Assembly: GCA_003646045.1 (NCBI GenBank)
Contig: QNDV01000167.1
Span: 1-5,865 of the forward strand
Length of the DNA: 5,865 nt
Direction of reading: 5' to 3'
DNA from: a bacterium
Lineage (GTDB): Bacteria; Krumholzibacteriota; Krumholzibacteria; LZORAL124-64-63
Each line of letters opens with the position of its first letter. The stretch's first letter is position 1. The translations under genes were made by a program, and so were the position numbers. Positions 1 through 5,865 of the stretch are shown here, one piece after another. Below the pieces are notes generated by a model. The model did not search any database, was not told the origin of the DNA, and was given only the letters and a program-made list of their open reading frames with translations.

Positions 1-218
1 CCAGCCCCATGGAGTTCGTCCGCCGTCGCCGGTTGCTGGCCATAAGGCAGCGCCTGGAAGATCCACATGAGACGCGGACGGTTGCTGATGTGATCACGTC
101 ACACGGGATAGGGAATCCGGGTCGCTTCGCCGGGGTCTACCGCGAGGTTTGCGGGGAGTCGCCGTCGGAGACCGCGGCGAAAGTGCGCGGGACAAGGAAA
201 AAAACCGGACAGGGTTAA
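1..218 (+). CDS. AraC-family transcriptional regulator, C-terminal fragment (5' end outside window)
   Basis: The frame is open from the left edge and ends in TAA at 216-218, leaving about 72 residues of a protein that begins outside the window. The fragment reads SPMEFVRRRRLLAIRQRL, then a segment VADVITSHGIGNPGRFAGVY, then REVCGESPSE. This matches the second helix-turn-helix of AraC/XylS regulators: the P-x-x-[YF]-[LV]-R-R-x-RL helix, the 'tVaeiA..cGF..p.rFs..Y' helix-turn-helix and the closing 'FG.SPSE' signature. In this family the domain binds DNA, and a ligand-sensing or dimerisation domain normally lies upstream; that part is not visible. The ATG at 9 sits inside the conserved helix and is not the true start. 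After the domain there is only a short basic tail. The gene converges with the PrkA-like gene, with 9 nt (219-227) between the stops, so it is a separate transcription unit and not evidently the operon's regulator. The HTH looks weaker than consensus (GIG in place of GF), so some degeneration cannot be excluded. Confidence 0.72.
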   Translation, partial: SPMEFVRRRRLLAIRQRLEDPHETRTVADVITSHGIGNPGRFAGVYREVCGESPSETAAKVRGTRKKTGQG

Positions 219-227
219 GGGCCGCCC

Positions 228-2498
228 CTACTCCGCGAAATCCTCCGCCAGCTTCTGGTCCACCACGTACAGGCACACCTCGCGGGCGCTGGTCTCGTTG
301 TATCCGAACCGGTCACACAGGTTGGTGATGAGGTAGCTGACGTCGGACTGGATCCGTTCATCGTAGGTACGGAATTCGTCGGTGTTGAAGTCCTTCAGGC
401 CGCGGCGGAAGTTCTCGTTCAGCAGGAAGGGCTCGAGCACCTGTTCCTTCAGCGAGAATACGTAGCGTTTATGCAGTTTCTCGTAGAGATCCGTATCGCC
501 GATCTCCTTTCCCTCCACCATGATCTCCTGGGTGAGGGTTCGCGAGGTGTATTCGCGCTGGGTCTCGGCACGGAACTCGGAGCGGCGGCCCTCCTTGACG
601 TCCGGGCCCAGCAGGTGGTCCTCGATACCCACCAGGAAGGTGCCCGAGATCTCCAGCTTGTCGCCGGTGTAGGTGCAGGTGGCCGACGTGCCCTGCTCGT
701 AGTTCAGGGCGAAGAGGTAGTTCTTGATGTCGCGGCTGATCTGCTCCTCGTTGTAGTAGTACAGCGACTCCTTCACTTCCTGCAGGATCTGGAAATTGTA
801 CATGCGGCGCAGCGAGTCCATGAAGCCGTCGGGCAGCTTGGGCGCCAGGTCGGACCGGGTCTTGTGGAAGAAGCGGCTCAGGGTCTCCATGGTGATGATC
901 TGCCCGTCGCGGGCATGTTGATTCAGGAGGTCCTGGAAGATGTCGATGGCGTCGCGCCCGCTGAAGCCCTTGTCCCCCTCGGTCTCGGCCTCGGCGATGA
1001 TCCTGCGCCGGCACCCGGCCGTGAAGTTGCGCCGATCCTCCTGGTCCAGCCAGGTGGGGATGTAGCCGGTGTAGATGGCCATCTTCAGCAGCAGCAGGTT
1101 CTCGTCGCAGTAGAGCTTGTATTTCTCCGGGTCCTCGATCCAGTCGCTCATGGCCGGCGATTTGGGATTCAGGCGGCTGGAGATGATGACCCGGGCGAAG
1201 TTTTCCAGCACCCGGGGCAGGAAGCTCTCGCCGATGTGGCTGCCGAAGATCTCGCGGTAGATCTCCACCTCGGTGGCCGAGTCCAGCACGTACGAGATGC
1301 TGATGAACTCGATGCGGTCGGTCAGGGACTGGAAGCCGCGGATGTTCTTGTTGTCCTCGGGGTTCATGACGCCCAGGAACAGCGAGTTCACGTTCTCCTC
1401 GATCTCCTCCACCTTGTGTACGCCGTCGCTGATGATGTTGTGCAGTTCGAGGAGCCGGTCCTTGTTGTGCCCCTTGATGTCCATCAGGGCGAAGATGCCG
1501 TTGTTGGTGCGAGCGTAGCGCGAGAACAGATAGCGGACCTGGTTGCTGTCCTGCAGCAGGTTGCCGATGCGTTTCTGGAGCTGGGGATTGGTCAGCACCG
1601 GCTGCCGGGTAACGCGATCACCGGGGTTGAAGACGGTGATGCCTTCGCCCAGGCGCCGGTCGAAGCGGTAGGGCCGCGCGTGGATCATGGCGAAGACCGC
1701 GGACGGGTCGCCCAGCTTGTGCAGCAGGGCCGTGTAGAGGCTGGTGCAGATGGTGCAGGGTGTGCTCTTGAAGGCCCAGTCGTAGTCCTTGCCGCCAGAT
1801 AGATTCCATTTGAATTCGTTGTTCGCGAAAAGGTCGTCGAAGAAGTCCGGGCGCTGCTCCTTGGGGATCATCAGCAGGGGGTTGTCATGGCTGGGGCAGG
1901 GTACCTCGACGAAACCCTGGGCGCCGCGGGGCTTCATGGGGGCGGGTTGTTCCACCAGGGCCTCGGCGGTGTCCTTGTCGCCCAGCAGGCGGGCCAGCTG
2001 CTCCACCATGGGGCCGCTGTCCAGTTCGTAGCCGCTGCCGAGCAGTTCGCGGTCCAGGTGCCACACGGTCTCGTAGCGGCAGCCCTCGGGGCTGTTGGCG
2101 TACTCCTCGAACCGCAGCAGCAGGTTGTTCAGGAAGGTGGACTTGCCGCTGCCCGGAGGTCCGTCGAAAAGGAAGATCTTGTTCTGCTGGGTGCCGCCGC
2201 GCATGCCGTCGATCATGCCCATCAGGCGGTTGGCGAAGATGCGGTCGGCGAAGAATGGATTGTCCGTGTTCTCCACGAACAGGCGCGTGCAGTCGTAGGC
2301 CACGAAGTTGATGGACTCGGGGTCCTCTGCATACTCGTCGAGACCGCTGCCCACGTAGTTGTGGACCATGTCGTGGAAGACCTGGTGCACGTTGCGGATC
2401 AGGCGTTCGGGGTGCTCCTGCAGCTGGACCAGGAACTCCTCGAAGGTGATGGTCCGCGACGGGTCCAGCCCCCGCTGGCTTTCGGTGAGGGCGGACAT
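228..2498 (-). CDS. PrkA-like AAA+ serine protein kinase family protein, second paralogue (about 756 aa)
   Basis: This looks like a cytosolic PrkA-family ATPase. Numbering from the ATG at 2498, an N-terminal 'TITFEEFLVQLQEHPERL' region (17-34) resembles the PrkA AAA-domain lead-in. Walker A is GPPGSGKST (113-121). The Walker B-like strand is GIFALMDI (334-341). A probable sensor-1 Asn is in GVMNPED (N379), and LTDRIEF (392-398) corresponds to the PrkA 'LLDRI' arginine. CPSH (201-204) and CTIC (248-251) could bind a metal. The C-terminal part (about 400-756) is helical-looking and ends in a GYNETSA motif related to the GYCRTCA of the first PrkA in this locus. Canonical PrkA proteins are about 630-690 residues, so this one is longer. 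The family is reported as Ser/Thr kinases and, in later work, Lon-like proteases; the activity here is unknown. The start is uncertain. ATG 2498 leaves a 41-nt gap after spoVR but has no clear Shine-Dalgarno. TTG 2543 overlaps the spoVR stop (TTGA). ATG 2600 has GGAG 5 nt upstream but overlaps spoVR by 61 nt and adds low-complexity residues. The stop is TAG at 230-228. Confidence 0.85.
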   Translation of the reverse strand: MSALTESQRGLDPSRTITFEEFLVQLQEHPERLIRNVHQVFHDMVHNYVGSGLDEYAEDPESINFVAYDCTRLFVENTDNPFFADRIFANRLMGMIDGMRGGTQQNKIFLFDGPPGSGKSTFLNNLLLRFEEYANSPEGCRYETVWHLDRELLGSGYELDSGPMVEQLARLLGDKDTAEALVEQPAPMKPRGAQGFVEVPCPSHDNPLLMIPKEQRPDFFDDLFANNEFKWNLSGGKDYDWAFKSTPCTICTSLYTALLHKLGDPSAVFAMIHARPYRFDRRLGEGITVFNPGDRVTRQPVLTNPQLQKRIGNLLQDSNQVRYLFSRYARTNNGIFALMDIKGHNKDRLLELHNIISDGVHKVEEIEENVNSLFLGVMNPEDNKNIRGFQSLTDRIEFISISYVLDSATEVEIYREIFGSHIGESFLPRVLENFARVIISSRLNPKSPAMSDWIEDPEKYKLYCDENLLLLKMAIYTGYIPTWLDQEDRRNFTAGCRRRIIAEAETEGDKGFSGRDAIDIFQDLLNQHARDGQIITMETLSRFFHKTRSDLAPKLPDGFMDSLRRMYNFQILQEVKESLYYYNEEQISRDIKNYLFALNYEQGTSATCTYTGDKLEISGTFLVGIEDHLLGPDVKEGRRSEFRAETQREYTSRTLTQEIMVEGKEIGDTDLYEKLHKRYVFSLKEQVLEPFLLNENFRRGLKDFNTDEFRTYDERIQSDVSYLITNLCDRFGYNETSAREVCLYVVDQKLAEDFAE

Positions 2499-2516
2499 GG
2501 CGCGGCGGATGGGATC

Positions 2517-2558
2517 ATTGAGCGGATCAGTCCCTTGATTCAACTGATCAGACCCTTG
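2517..2558 (-). repeat. Imperfect 21-bp tandem repeat spanning the spoVR stop codon
   Basis: Two adjacent 21-nt units, 2558-2538 and 2537-2517 on the minus strand, match at 17 of 21 positions by eye. Each begins CAAGGG and shares CTGATC and a terminal AAT. In the spoVR frame the first unit encodes KGLIS followed by the TGA stop, and the second, if translated, would read KGLIR. In the frame of the downstream PrkA-like gene the two units read QGSDQLN and QGTDPLN. The unit length is a multiple of three, so a duplication would keep both frames. It lies exactly at the gene junction and bears on which start the downstream gene uses. Confidence 0.6.
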
Positions 2559-4186
2559 CTCAGCTTGCGATCCTTCATCGTGTAGCGGACGCGTTGCCAT
2601 TCGATCTCCGGTTCCGGTGCCCCGGTGGGCACTCCGCCCGGCCCCGGGTCGGGGGCGTCGGGCTGCTTGATGCTCTTGACCTCTGTGGTTTCCAGCATGG
2701 TCTTGCCGCCCCACAGGTACTCGATGCCCAGCAGGGCGCCGTGGACCCAGTCCTTCACCAGGGGGAAGTTCTCGAAGCGGTGGGACAGGTAGAGGGCGTC
2801 GGTGCCCGTCTTGGCCAGGTCCACCTCCACCAGCGGCGGGTGGTGGAGCTGCTCCTCGACCATGTGGCGGTAGTCGTCGGCGTTGCGGCTCTTGACGTAC
2901 CAGCGCCAGACCATGCGTTGCTCGTCCAGTACCTTGTCGGCCACGAACAGGCGGTGACGGTCCACGAAATCCTGCTCGATGAAGTTGGCCACGAAGAGCT
3001 GGTCGTTCAGGTTCTCGCGCACCTGGAAGATGTAGTCGCGGCCCGTGACCGTCTCCCGGTCGAAGCTCCGGCGCTGGTCCTGGTCCAGCAGGGCCAGGAA
3101 CTGCTGGCTGAAACGGCCCTTGTCGGCGGCTTCCTCGATGAACTGGAAGAGCCGCATACCCAGGGCGTAGGGGTTCAGGCCCACGCGGGGCATGCTCGTG
3201 ACCATGGCGTTGACCCGGGCGAAGTCCACCTCGTGGCCGGTGATGCGGTCATCACTCATGAAGAGGGTCTCGTGCCAGTAGCTGGCCCAGCCCTCGTTCA
3301 TGATCTTGGTGCGGATCTGGGGCTGGAAGTACAGCGAAGTCTGGCGCACGATCTGCACCACCTGCTTCATCCAGCGGTTCTCTTCGCTGTTCAGGAAGGG
3401 ACTGTGGTCCAGCAGGAACTTCATCACATCCCGGCCCCGAGGCGTCTCGTCGGCGCCGTGCTTGGCGAACCGGGCCGCGAATTCGGGATGGCGGCGTTTC
3501 ACTTCGCTGAAATAGACATCCTCGGCCTGGGCGCCGTGCTCGCGTACGCACTTGTTGTAGCGTGAGATCTCGTCGACGTATTCGCTGATGCGGACCTTTT
3601 TCTCGTCCTGCAGGAACACGTCCAGATACCAGTCCAGCCGCCGCGACAACCCGTTGGCCGGGGGGCGGTGCAGTTCGGCTAGCAGGCCGTGGTAGTCCAC
3701 CAGGTTGTCGGCGCAGCGGGCGAACTCGATGACGTAGTCCACCCAGCGGCCATGCTCGCTTCTGAGCCGCGCGATGGCCCGCTTGTTGGCCAGCGACTGT
3801 CCGGCGAAATCGTCGTCCCAGGTGTGCCGGAAGTAGAGGTTGTTCTGGAAGAAGTCGATGTGGCCGAGCACGTGGTAGAAGATCATCACGTTCAGCCAGT
3901 CGGGGTTGTTGTCGTTGTAGAAGCTGATGGCCGGCCTGGTGTTGATCACCGTCTCGTAGGGATTGCTGGGGTAGAGTTCGTATCGACCCCGGCCCTGCAG
4001 TACTTCCACGTCGTGCACCCAGTAGTCGTACATGGTGGGAATCATGACCTTGGGCGACAGCTCCACCAGGTCGCGGTTGGTAACCACGTACTCCAGGGAC
4101 TCGTCGTCGAAACTCAGCCCGACGTCGCGGGCGCGCTCCTTGCAGCCCTCCATGATGGCCTTGGTGTGCTGGTCGATCAGCTGCAT
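2540..4186 (-). CDS. spoVR: SpoVR family protein (YcgB-like), 548 aa
   Basis: The protein belongs to the SpoVR/YcgB family, first known from Bacillus sporulation (spore cortex) and widespread in non-sporulating bacteria; its biochemical activity is not established. Family marks are visible in order: an N-terminal region with YDYWVHDVEVL (53-63); the invariant HVLGHIDFFQNNLYF (105-119); NEGWASYWHE (297-306); and NPYALGMRLFQFIEE (338-352). A C-terminal domain (about 380-500) is followed by a Pro/Gly-rich linker (508-526) and a basic tail. No signal peptide or membrane segment is seen, so it should be cytosolic. The length is near the usual 500-550. The start is ATG at 4186, 4 nt after the TGA of the DUF444 gene; GGGGAA at 4199-4194 overlaps the end of that gene, about 8 nt upstream, and can act as Shine-Dalgarno. 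The stop TGA (2542-2540) sits in a 21-bp tandem repeat. The position between a YeaH-type protein and a second PrkA fits the known association of these families. Confidence 0.95.
   Translation of the reverse strand: MQLIDQHTKAIMEGCKERARDVGLSFDDESLEYVVTNRDLVELSPKVMIPTMYDYWVHDVEVLQGRGRYELYPSNPYETVINTRPAISFYNDNNPDWLNVMIFYHVLGHIDFFQNNLYFRHTWDDDFAGQSLANKRAIARLRSEHGRWVDYVIEFARCADNLVDYHGLLAELHRPPANGLSRRLDWYLDVFLQDEKKVRISEYVDEISRYNKCVREHGAQAEDVYFSEVKRRHPEFAARFAKHGADETPRGRDVMKFLLDHSPFLNSEENRWMKQVVQIVRQTSLYFQPQIRTKIMNEGWASYWHETLFMSDDRITGHEVDFARVNAMVTSMPRVGLNPYALGMRLFQFIEEAADKGRFSQQFLALLDQDQRRSFDRETVTGRDYIFQVRENLNDQLFVANFIEQDFVDRHRLFVADKVLDEQRMVWRWYVKSRNADDYRHMVEEQLHHPPLVEVDLAKTGTDALYLSHRFENFPLVKDWVHGALLGIEYLWGGKTMLETTEVKSIKQPDAPDPGPGGVPTGAPEPEIEWQRVRYTMKDRKLSKGLIS
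2606..2609 (-). promoter_or_regulatory. Possible Shine-Dalgarno (GGAG) for the alternative start at 2600
   Basis: On the minus strand GGAG ends 5 nt before an ATG at 2600 that is in frame with the second PrkA-like gene, a good distance for ribosome binding. The site lies inside the spoVR coding sequence, where it encodes part of the C-terminal PEIEW segment, so the match may be chance. It is recorded because the other two candidate starts (2543 TTG and 2498 ATG) have weaker or no such motif. Confidence 0.3.
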
Positions 4187-4190
4187 GGCC

Positions 4191-5594
4191 TCATTCCCCG
4201 ATCAGGGCGCGAATGCCCTCGATGATGCGTGTCTCGTCCGACCCTTCGGGCAGGACGTCCAGGCGGATCAGGCTCTTCTTCTCGAGCAGGTCCGACTTCC
4301 TGAGGTACTTCTCCACTTCGGTGTCGCCCTTGCTGCCGTAGGGACCGCGGGCCACGGTGATGCCGACCCGCGCCGCGTAGTGCAGCATTTTCTCGATCTC
4401 CGGGATGCACTCCTTGCCCTCGGTATCCCAGTCGTCGCCGTCGGTGCCGTGGAAGACGTAGATGTTGTAGTCCCGGGCCAGGTTCTCCTGCTCCACCAGT
4501 TCGTTCACCAGCTTGAAAGCCGACGCCACCCTCGTGCCTCCGGCCACGCGACTGTTGTAGTAGGTGTAGAAGTCCTCCACCTCCTTGGCCTCGGTGTCGT
4601 GCAGGACAAAGCGGCTTTCCACCTGGCCGGCGTACTGGTACAGCAGCCAGCTGTAGATCATCACGTGCTGGCTCACCACCAGTTCGGTGGGCTTGCCGCT
4701 CATGGAACCCGAGTAGTCGCGCAGGAAGAAGACCACCGCCTGGGACTCGAAGTCCTTTTCCTTGGAAAGAATGCGGTAGATCTTGTCCCGGGGCGCCACC
4801 AGGAACCCGGTGGGGTCGATGGGTTCGCCCGGTACGAGGCGGTCCAGGGCGATGTTGGTTTCGACGATCTGTCGCAGGGTGGCCTTCTTGTCCAGCAACT
4901 GGCCGAAGCCCCGGTGCCGGTCCGTCAGGTCGTAGGTGAAGCGGGTCAGGGAGCGCTTCTTGCCCTTGTCCTTGAGGTTGGGCAGGGAGAACTGTTCGGT
5001 GAGGATGCGACCCAGGTCGTAGGCGTTGGATTCCATCTCGTGGGGGCCGCCCTCGCCCTGGCCGGGTCCGGCACCTTCGCCCTCGCCCTGTTCGGGGCGC
5101 ACGGGCTGCTCGCCGATGACCTCTCCTTCTTCGCCGTCGCCCGAACCGCCCTGTCCGCCACCGCCCTCGCCCGGCTGGGCGAAGTTGCGGTCGTGCATGA
5201 GCTTCTCTTCGACGGTGGTGGGCACGACCACGACCTTGTTCTGGCCGCCGCGTCCCGGTTTCACCAGCCGGCCGATGCGGATCTTGCGGGGAAAACCGTC
5301 CTCCTCACGGCGGACGTCACGCTCCATCAGGTCGTCCAGGGTGCCCACTTGGGCCACCATGCCCACCCGGGCCCTGCTCATGGCCTGCAGCCAGGTCAGG
5401 TCGGCATATTCATAGGGACTGGTGATCACACGCCGGATGATGTCCACGCCCGGTGTGTAGTCGGGGCGGGGAGGGGCCTCGGGCAGGCGGTGGTCGCCGC
5501 CCTGCTCGACCTCGCGTCGCAGACGGGCTCCCCGCGCACCGGTGATGCCCGCCGCTGCGAGACGCGCCAGCAATGCCCGTCTCCGGTCACCCAT
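4191..5594 (-). CDS. DUF444 / YeaH-type VWA-domain protein, 467 aa
   Basis: This is the DUF444 (UPF0229) family, represented by E. coli YeaH and Bacillus YhbH, the usual genomic partner of PrkA. The C-terminal half is a von Willebrand A domain. FFLRDYSGSMSGK (289-301) carries the MIDAS D-x-S-x-S (D293, S295, S297), followed by HDTEA (332-336), AGGTRVASAF (351-360, probable MIDAS Thr354) and FHGTDGDDWD (381-390), matching the family's 'GGT.vssAl' and 'sDGDNW' blocks. A Gly/Glu-rich low-complexity linker (about 140-187) separates it from a basic N-terminal half that holds PRKIRIGRLV...VVVVP (102-125), similar to the family's 'IPIR' segment. Residues 1-100 (Arg-rich start, then DIIRRVITSPYEYADLTW) I do not recognise. 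The start is ATG 5594, separated by one nucleotide from the TGA of the upstream PrkA gene. The only Shine-Dalgarno-like match, AGGA, is 14 nt away, so translation probably depends on coupling. No signal peptide is seen. The stop is TGA at 4193-4191. Confidence 0.92.
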   Translation of the reverse strand: MGDRRRALLARLAAAGITGARGARLRREVEQGGDHRLPEAPPRPDYTPGVDIIRRVITSPYEYADLTWLQAMSRARVGMVAQVGTLDDLMERDVRREEDGFPRKIRIGRLVKPGRGGQNKVVVVPTTVEEKLMHDRNFAQPGEGGGGQGGSGDGEEGEVIGEQPVRPEQGEGEGAGPGQGEGGPHEMESNAYDLGRILTEQFSLPNLKDKGKKRSLTRFTYDLTDRHRGFGQLLDKKATLRQIVETNIALDRLVPGEPIDPTGFLVAPRDKIYRILSKEKDFESQAVVFFLRDYSGSMSGKPTELVVSQHVMIYSWLLYQYAGQVESRFVLHDTEAKEVEDFYTYYNSRVAGGTRVASAFKLVNELVEQENLARDYNIYVFHGTDGDDWDTEGKECIPEIEKMLHYAARVGITVARGPYGSKGDTEVEKYLRKSDLLEKKSLIRLDVLPEGSDETRIIEGIRALIGE

Positions 5595-5595
5595 G

Positions 5596-5865
5596 TCAGC
5601 TTTCGTCTTCCTGGGTGCAGAAGTACTCGATGGTCTTCTGGGCGCAGGTGCGGCAGTAGCCCAGCTTGCCCAGCATGGTGTCGATCATGCGGTCGTAGAG
5701 TTTCTGGTTCTCCTCGTTGGTGCGGTTGGCCAGGGCCCCGATGAGGCTGCCCGCCCCGGCGATGTCGCTCTTCAGGCGCACATCCGTGACGGCCTTGACC
5801 AGCTCCAGGTTGTCCATGAAGTCGTAGTTGGGGTCCAGGCCGATCTTCTGCCCGTATATCTTGCG
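5596..5865 (-). CDS. prkA: PrkA-family serine protein kinase, C-terminal 89 residues (5' end outside window)
   Basis: The frame is open from the right edge (RKIYGQKIGLDPNYDFMDNL...) to TGA at 5598-5596. The ATG at 5817 is internal; the coding region clearly continues through it. The residues ALANRTNEENQKLYDRMIDT and the ending LGYCRTCAQKTIEYF match the C-terminal tail of canonical PrkA/YeaG proteins, in which a 'GYC..CA' helix closes the protein. The ATPase core lies outside the window, so the assignment rests on this tail plus the immediately downstream YeaH- and SpoVR-type genes, the classic PrkA partners. In that family PrkA is an AAA+ protein reported as a Ser/Thr kinase and, in later work, as a Lon-like protease. 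Three cysteines (CxxC, then a third nine residues on) are near the end. It is the first visible gene of the operon, and the DUF444 gene follows after one nucleotide. Confidence 0.75.
   Translation of the reverse strand, partial: RKIYGQKIGLDPNYDFMDNLELVKAVTDVRLKSDIAGAGSLIGALANRTNEENQKLYDRMIDTMLGKLGYCRTCAQKTIEYFCTQEDES

Noticed and set aside
89..103. TGTGA-N5-TCACA palindrome resembling a CRP site
   Set aside because: The spacer is 5 nt rather than the usual 6, and it lies inside the AraC helix-turn-helix coding region with no downstream promoter or gene start to regulate.
198..230. T-rich run (7 T on the minus strand) just after the end of the second PrkA-like gene, as a possible intrinsic terminator
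   Set aside because: Only a weak 4-bp stem (AGGG/CCCT) could be drawn before the T run, and the run is within the AraC coding sequence. It may contribute to termination, but the evidence is too thin to call.
471..1802. 443-codon plus-strand open frame opposite the second PrkA-like gene
   Set aside because: The product is dominated by Val, Leu, Ala, Gly and His with no recognisable domain, as expected for the antisense shadow of a GC-rich gene. The minus strand here has clear AAA+ motifs.
2601..2714. Further N-terminal extension of the second PrkA-like protein to a GTG at 2714
   Set aside because: It would overlap spoVR by 175 nt, and the added residues (Gly/Arg/His-rich) look like an out-of-frame reading of the SpoVR C-terminus.
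2594..3565. 323-codon plus-strand open frame opposite spoVR
   Set aside because: Same Val/Leu/His/Gln-rich shadow composition; the minus-strand SpoVR motifs are unambiguous.
4032..5744. 570-codon plus-strand open frame opposite the DUF444 gene
   Set aside because: It spans three minus-strand genes and their junctions and has shadow composition and no known domain. The VWA MIDAS and family blocks are on the other strand.

Overview
The window is a GC-rich, densely packed bacterial locus. Almost all of it is one minus-strand operon of the PrkA / DUF444 (YeaH) / SpoVR (YcgB) type. These are the families behind E. coli yeaG-yeaH and ycgB and Bacillus prkA, yhbH and spoVR, which are linked to sporulation, stationary phase, starvation and developmental stress. 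The host cannot be named from the sequence. The GC-rich codon use and the long antisense open frames fit a high-GC bacterium such as a deltaproteobacterial/myxobacterial-type lineage or a GC-rich candidate phylum, but this is inference.

Layout in transcription order, right to left: (1) 5865-5596, the last 89 codons of a canonical PrkA-like protein that enters from beyond the right edge; (2) 5594-4191, a 467-residue DUF444/YeaH-type protein with a von Willebrand A (MIDAS) domain, starting 1 nt after the previous stop; (3) 4186-2540, a 548-residue SpoVR family protein, starting 4 nt after the YeaH stop; (4) 2498-228, a second, longer PrkA-like AAA+ protein of about 756 residues, whose start is uncertain (2498, 2543 or 2600) and may overlap the end of the SpoVR gene. 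The left end, 1-218 on the plus strand, is the C-terminal DNA-binding end of an AraC-family regulator. It converges on the operon with only 9 nt between the two stop codons.

The close junctions suggest that the four proteins are made together. In the known families, PrkA is an AAA+ ATPase reported as a Ser/Thr kinase and, in later work, as a Lon-like protease; YeaH is its VWA-domain partner; SpoVR is a conserved cytosolic protein of unknown biochemistry. AAA+ plus VWA pairs often act as a motor and an adaptor, so a remodelling or signalling module is a reasonable inference. The unusual element is the second PrkA paralogue at the operon's end. It keeps the AAA+ core and a possible four-ligand Cys/His site, but its C-terminal CxxC motif has become NxxS.

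No RNA gene, CRISPR array, insertion sequence or convincing promoter was seen. The operon promoter must lie beyond the right edge. No stretch over 300 nt lacks a gene.
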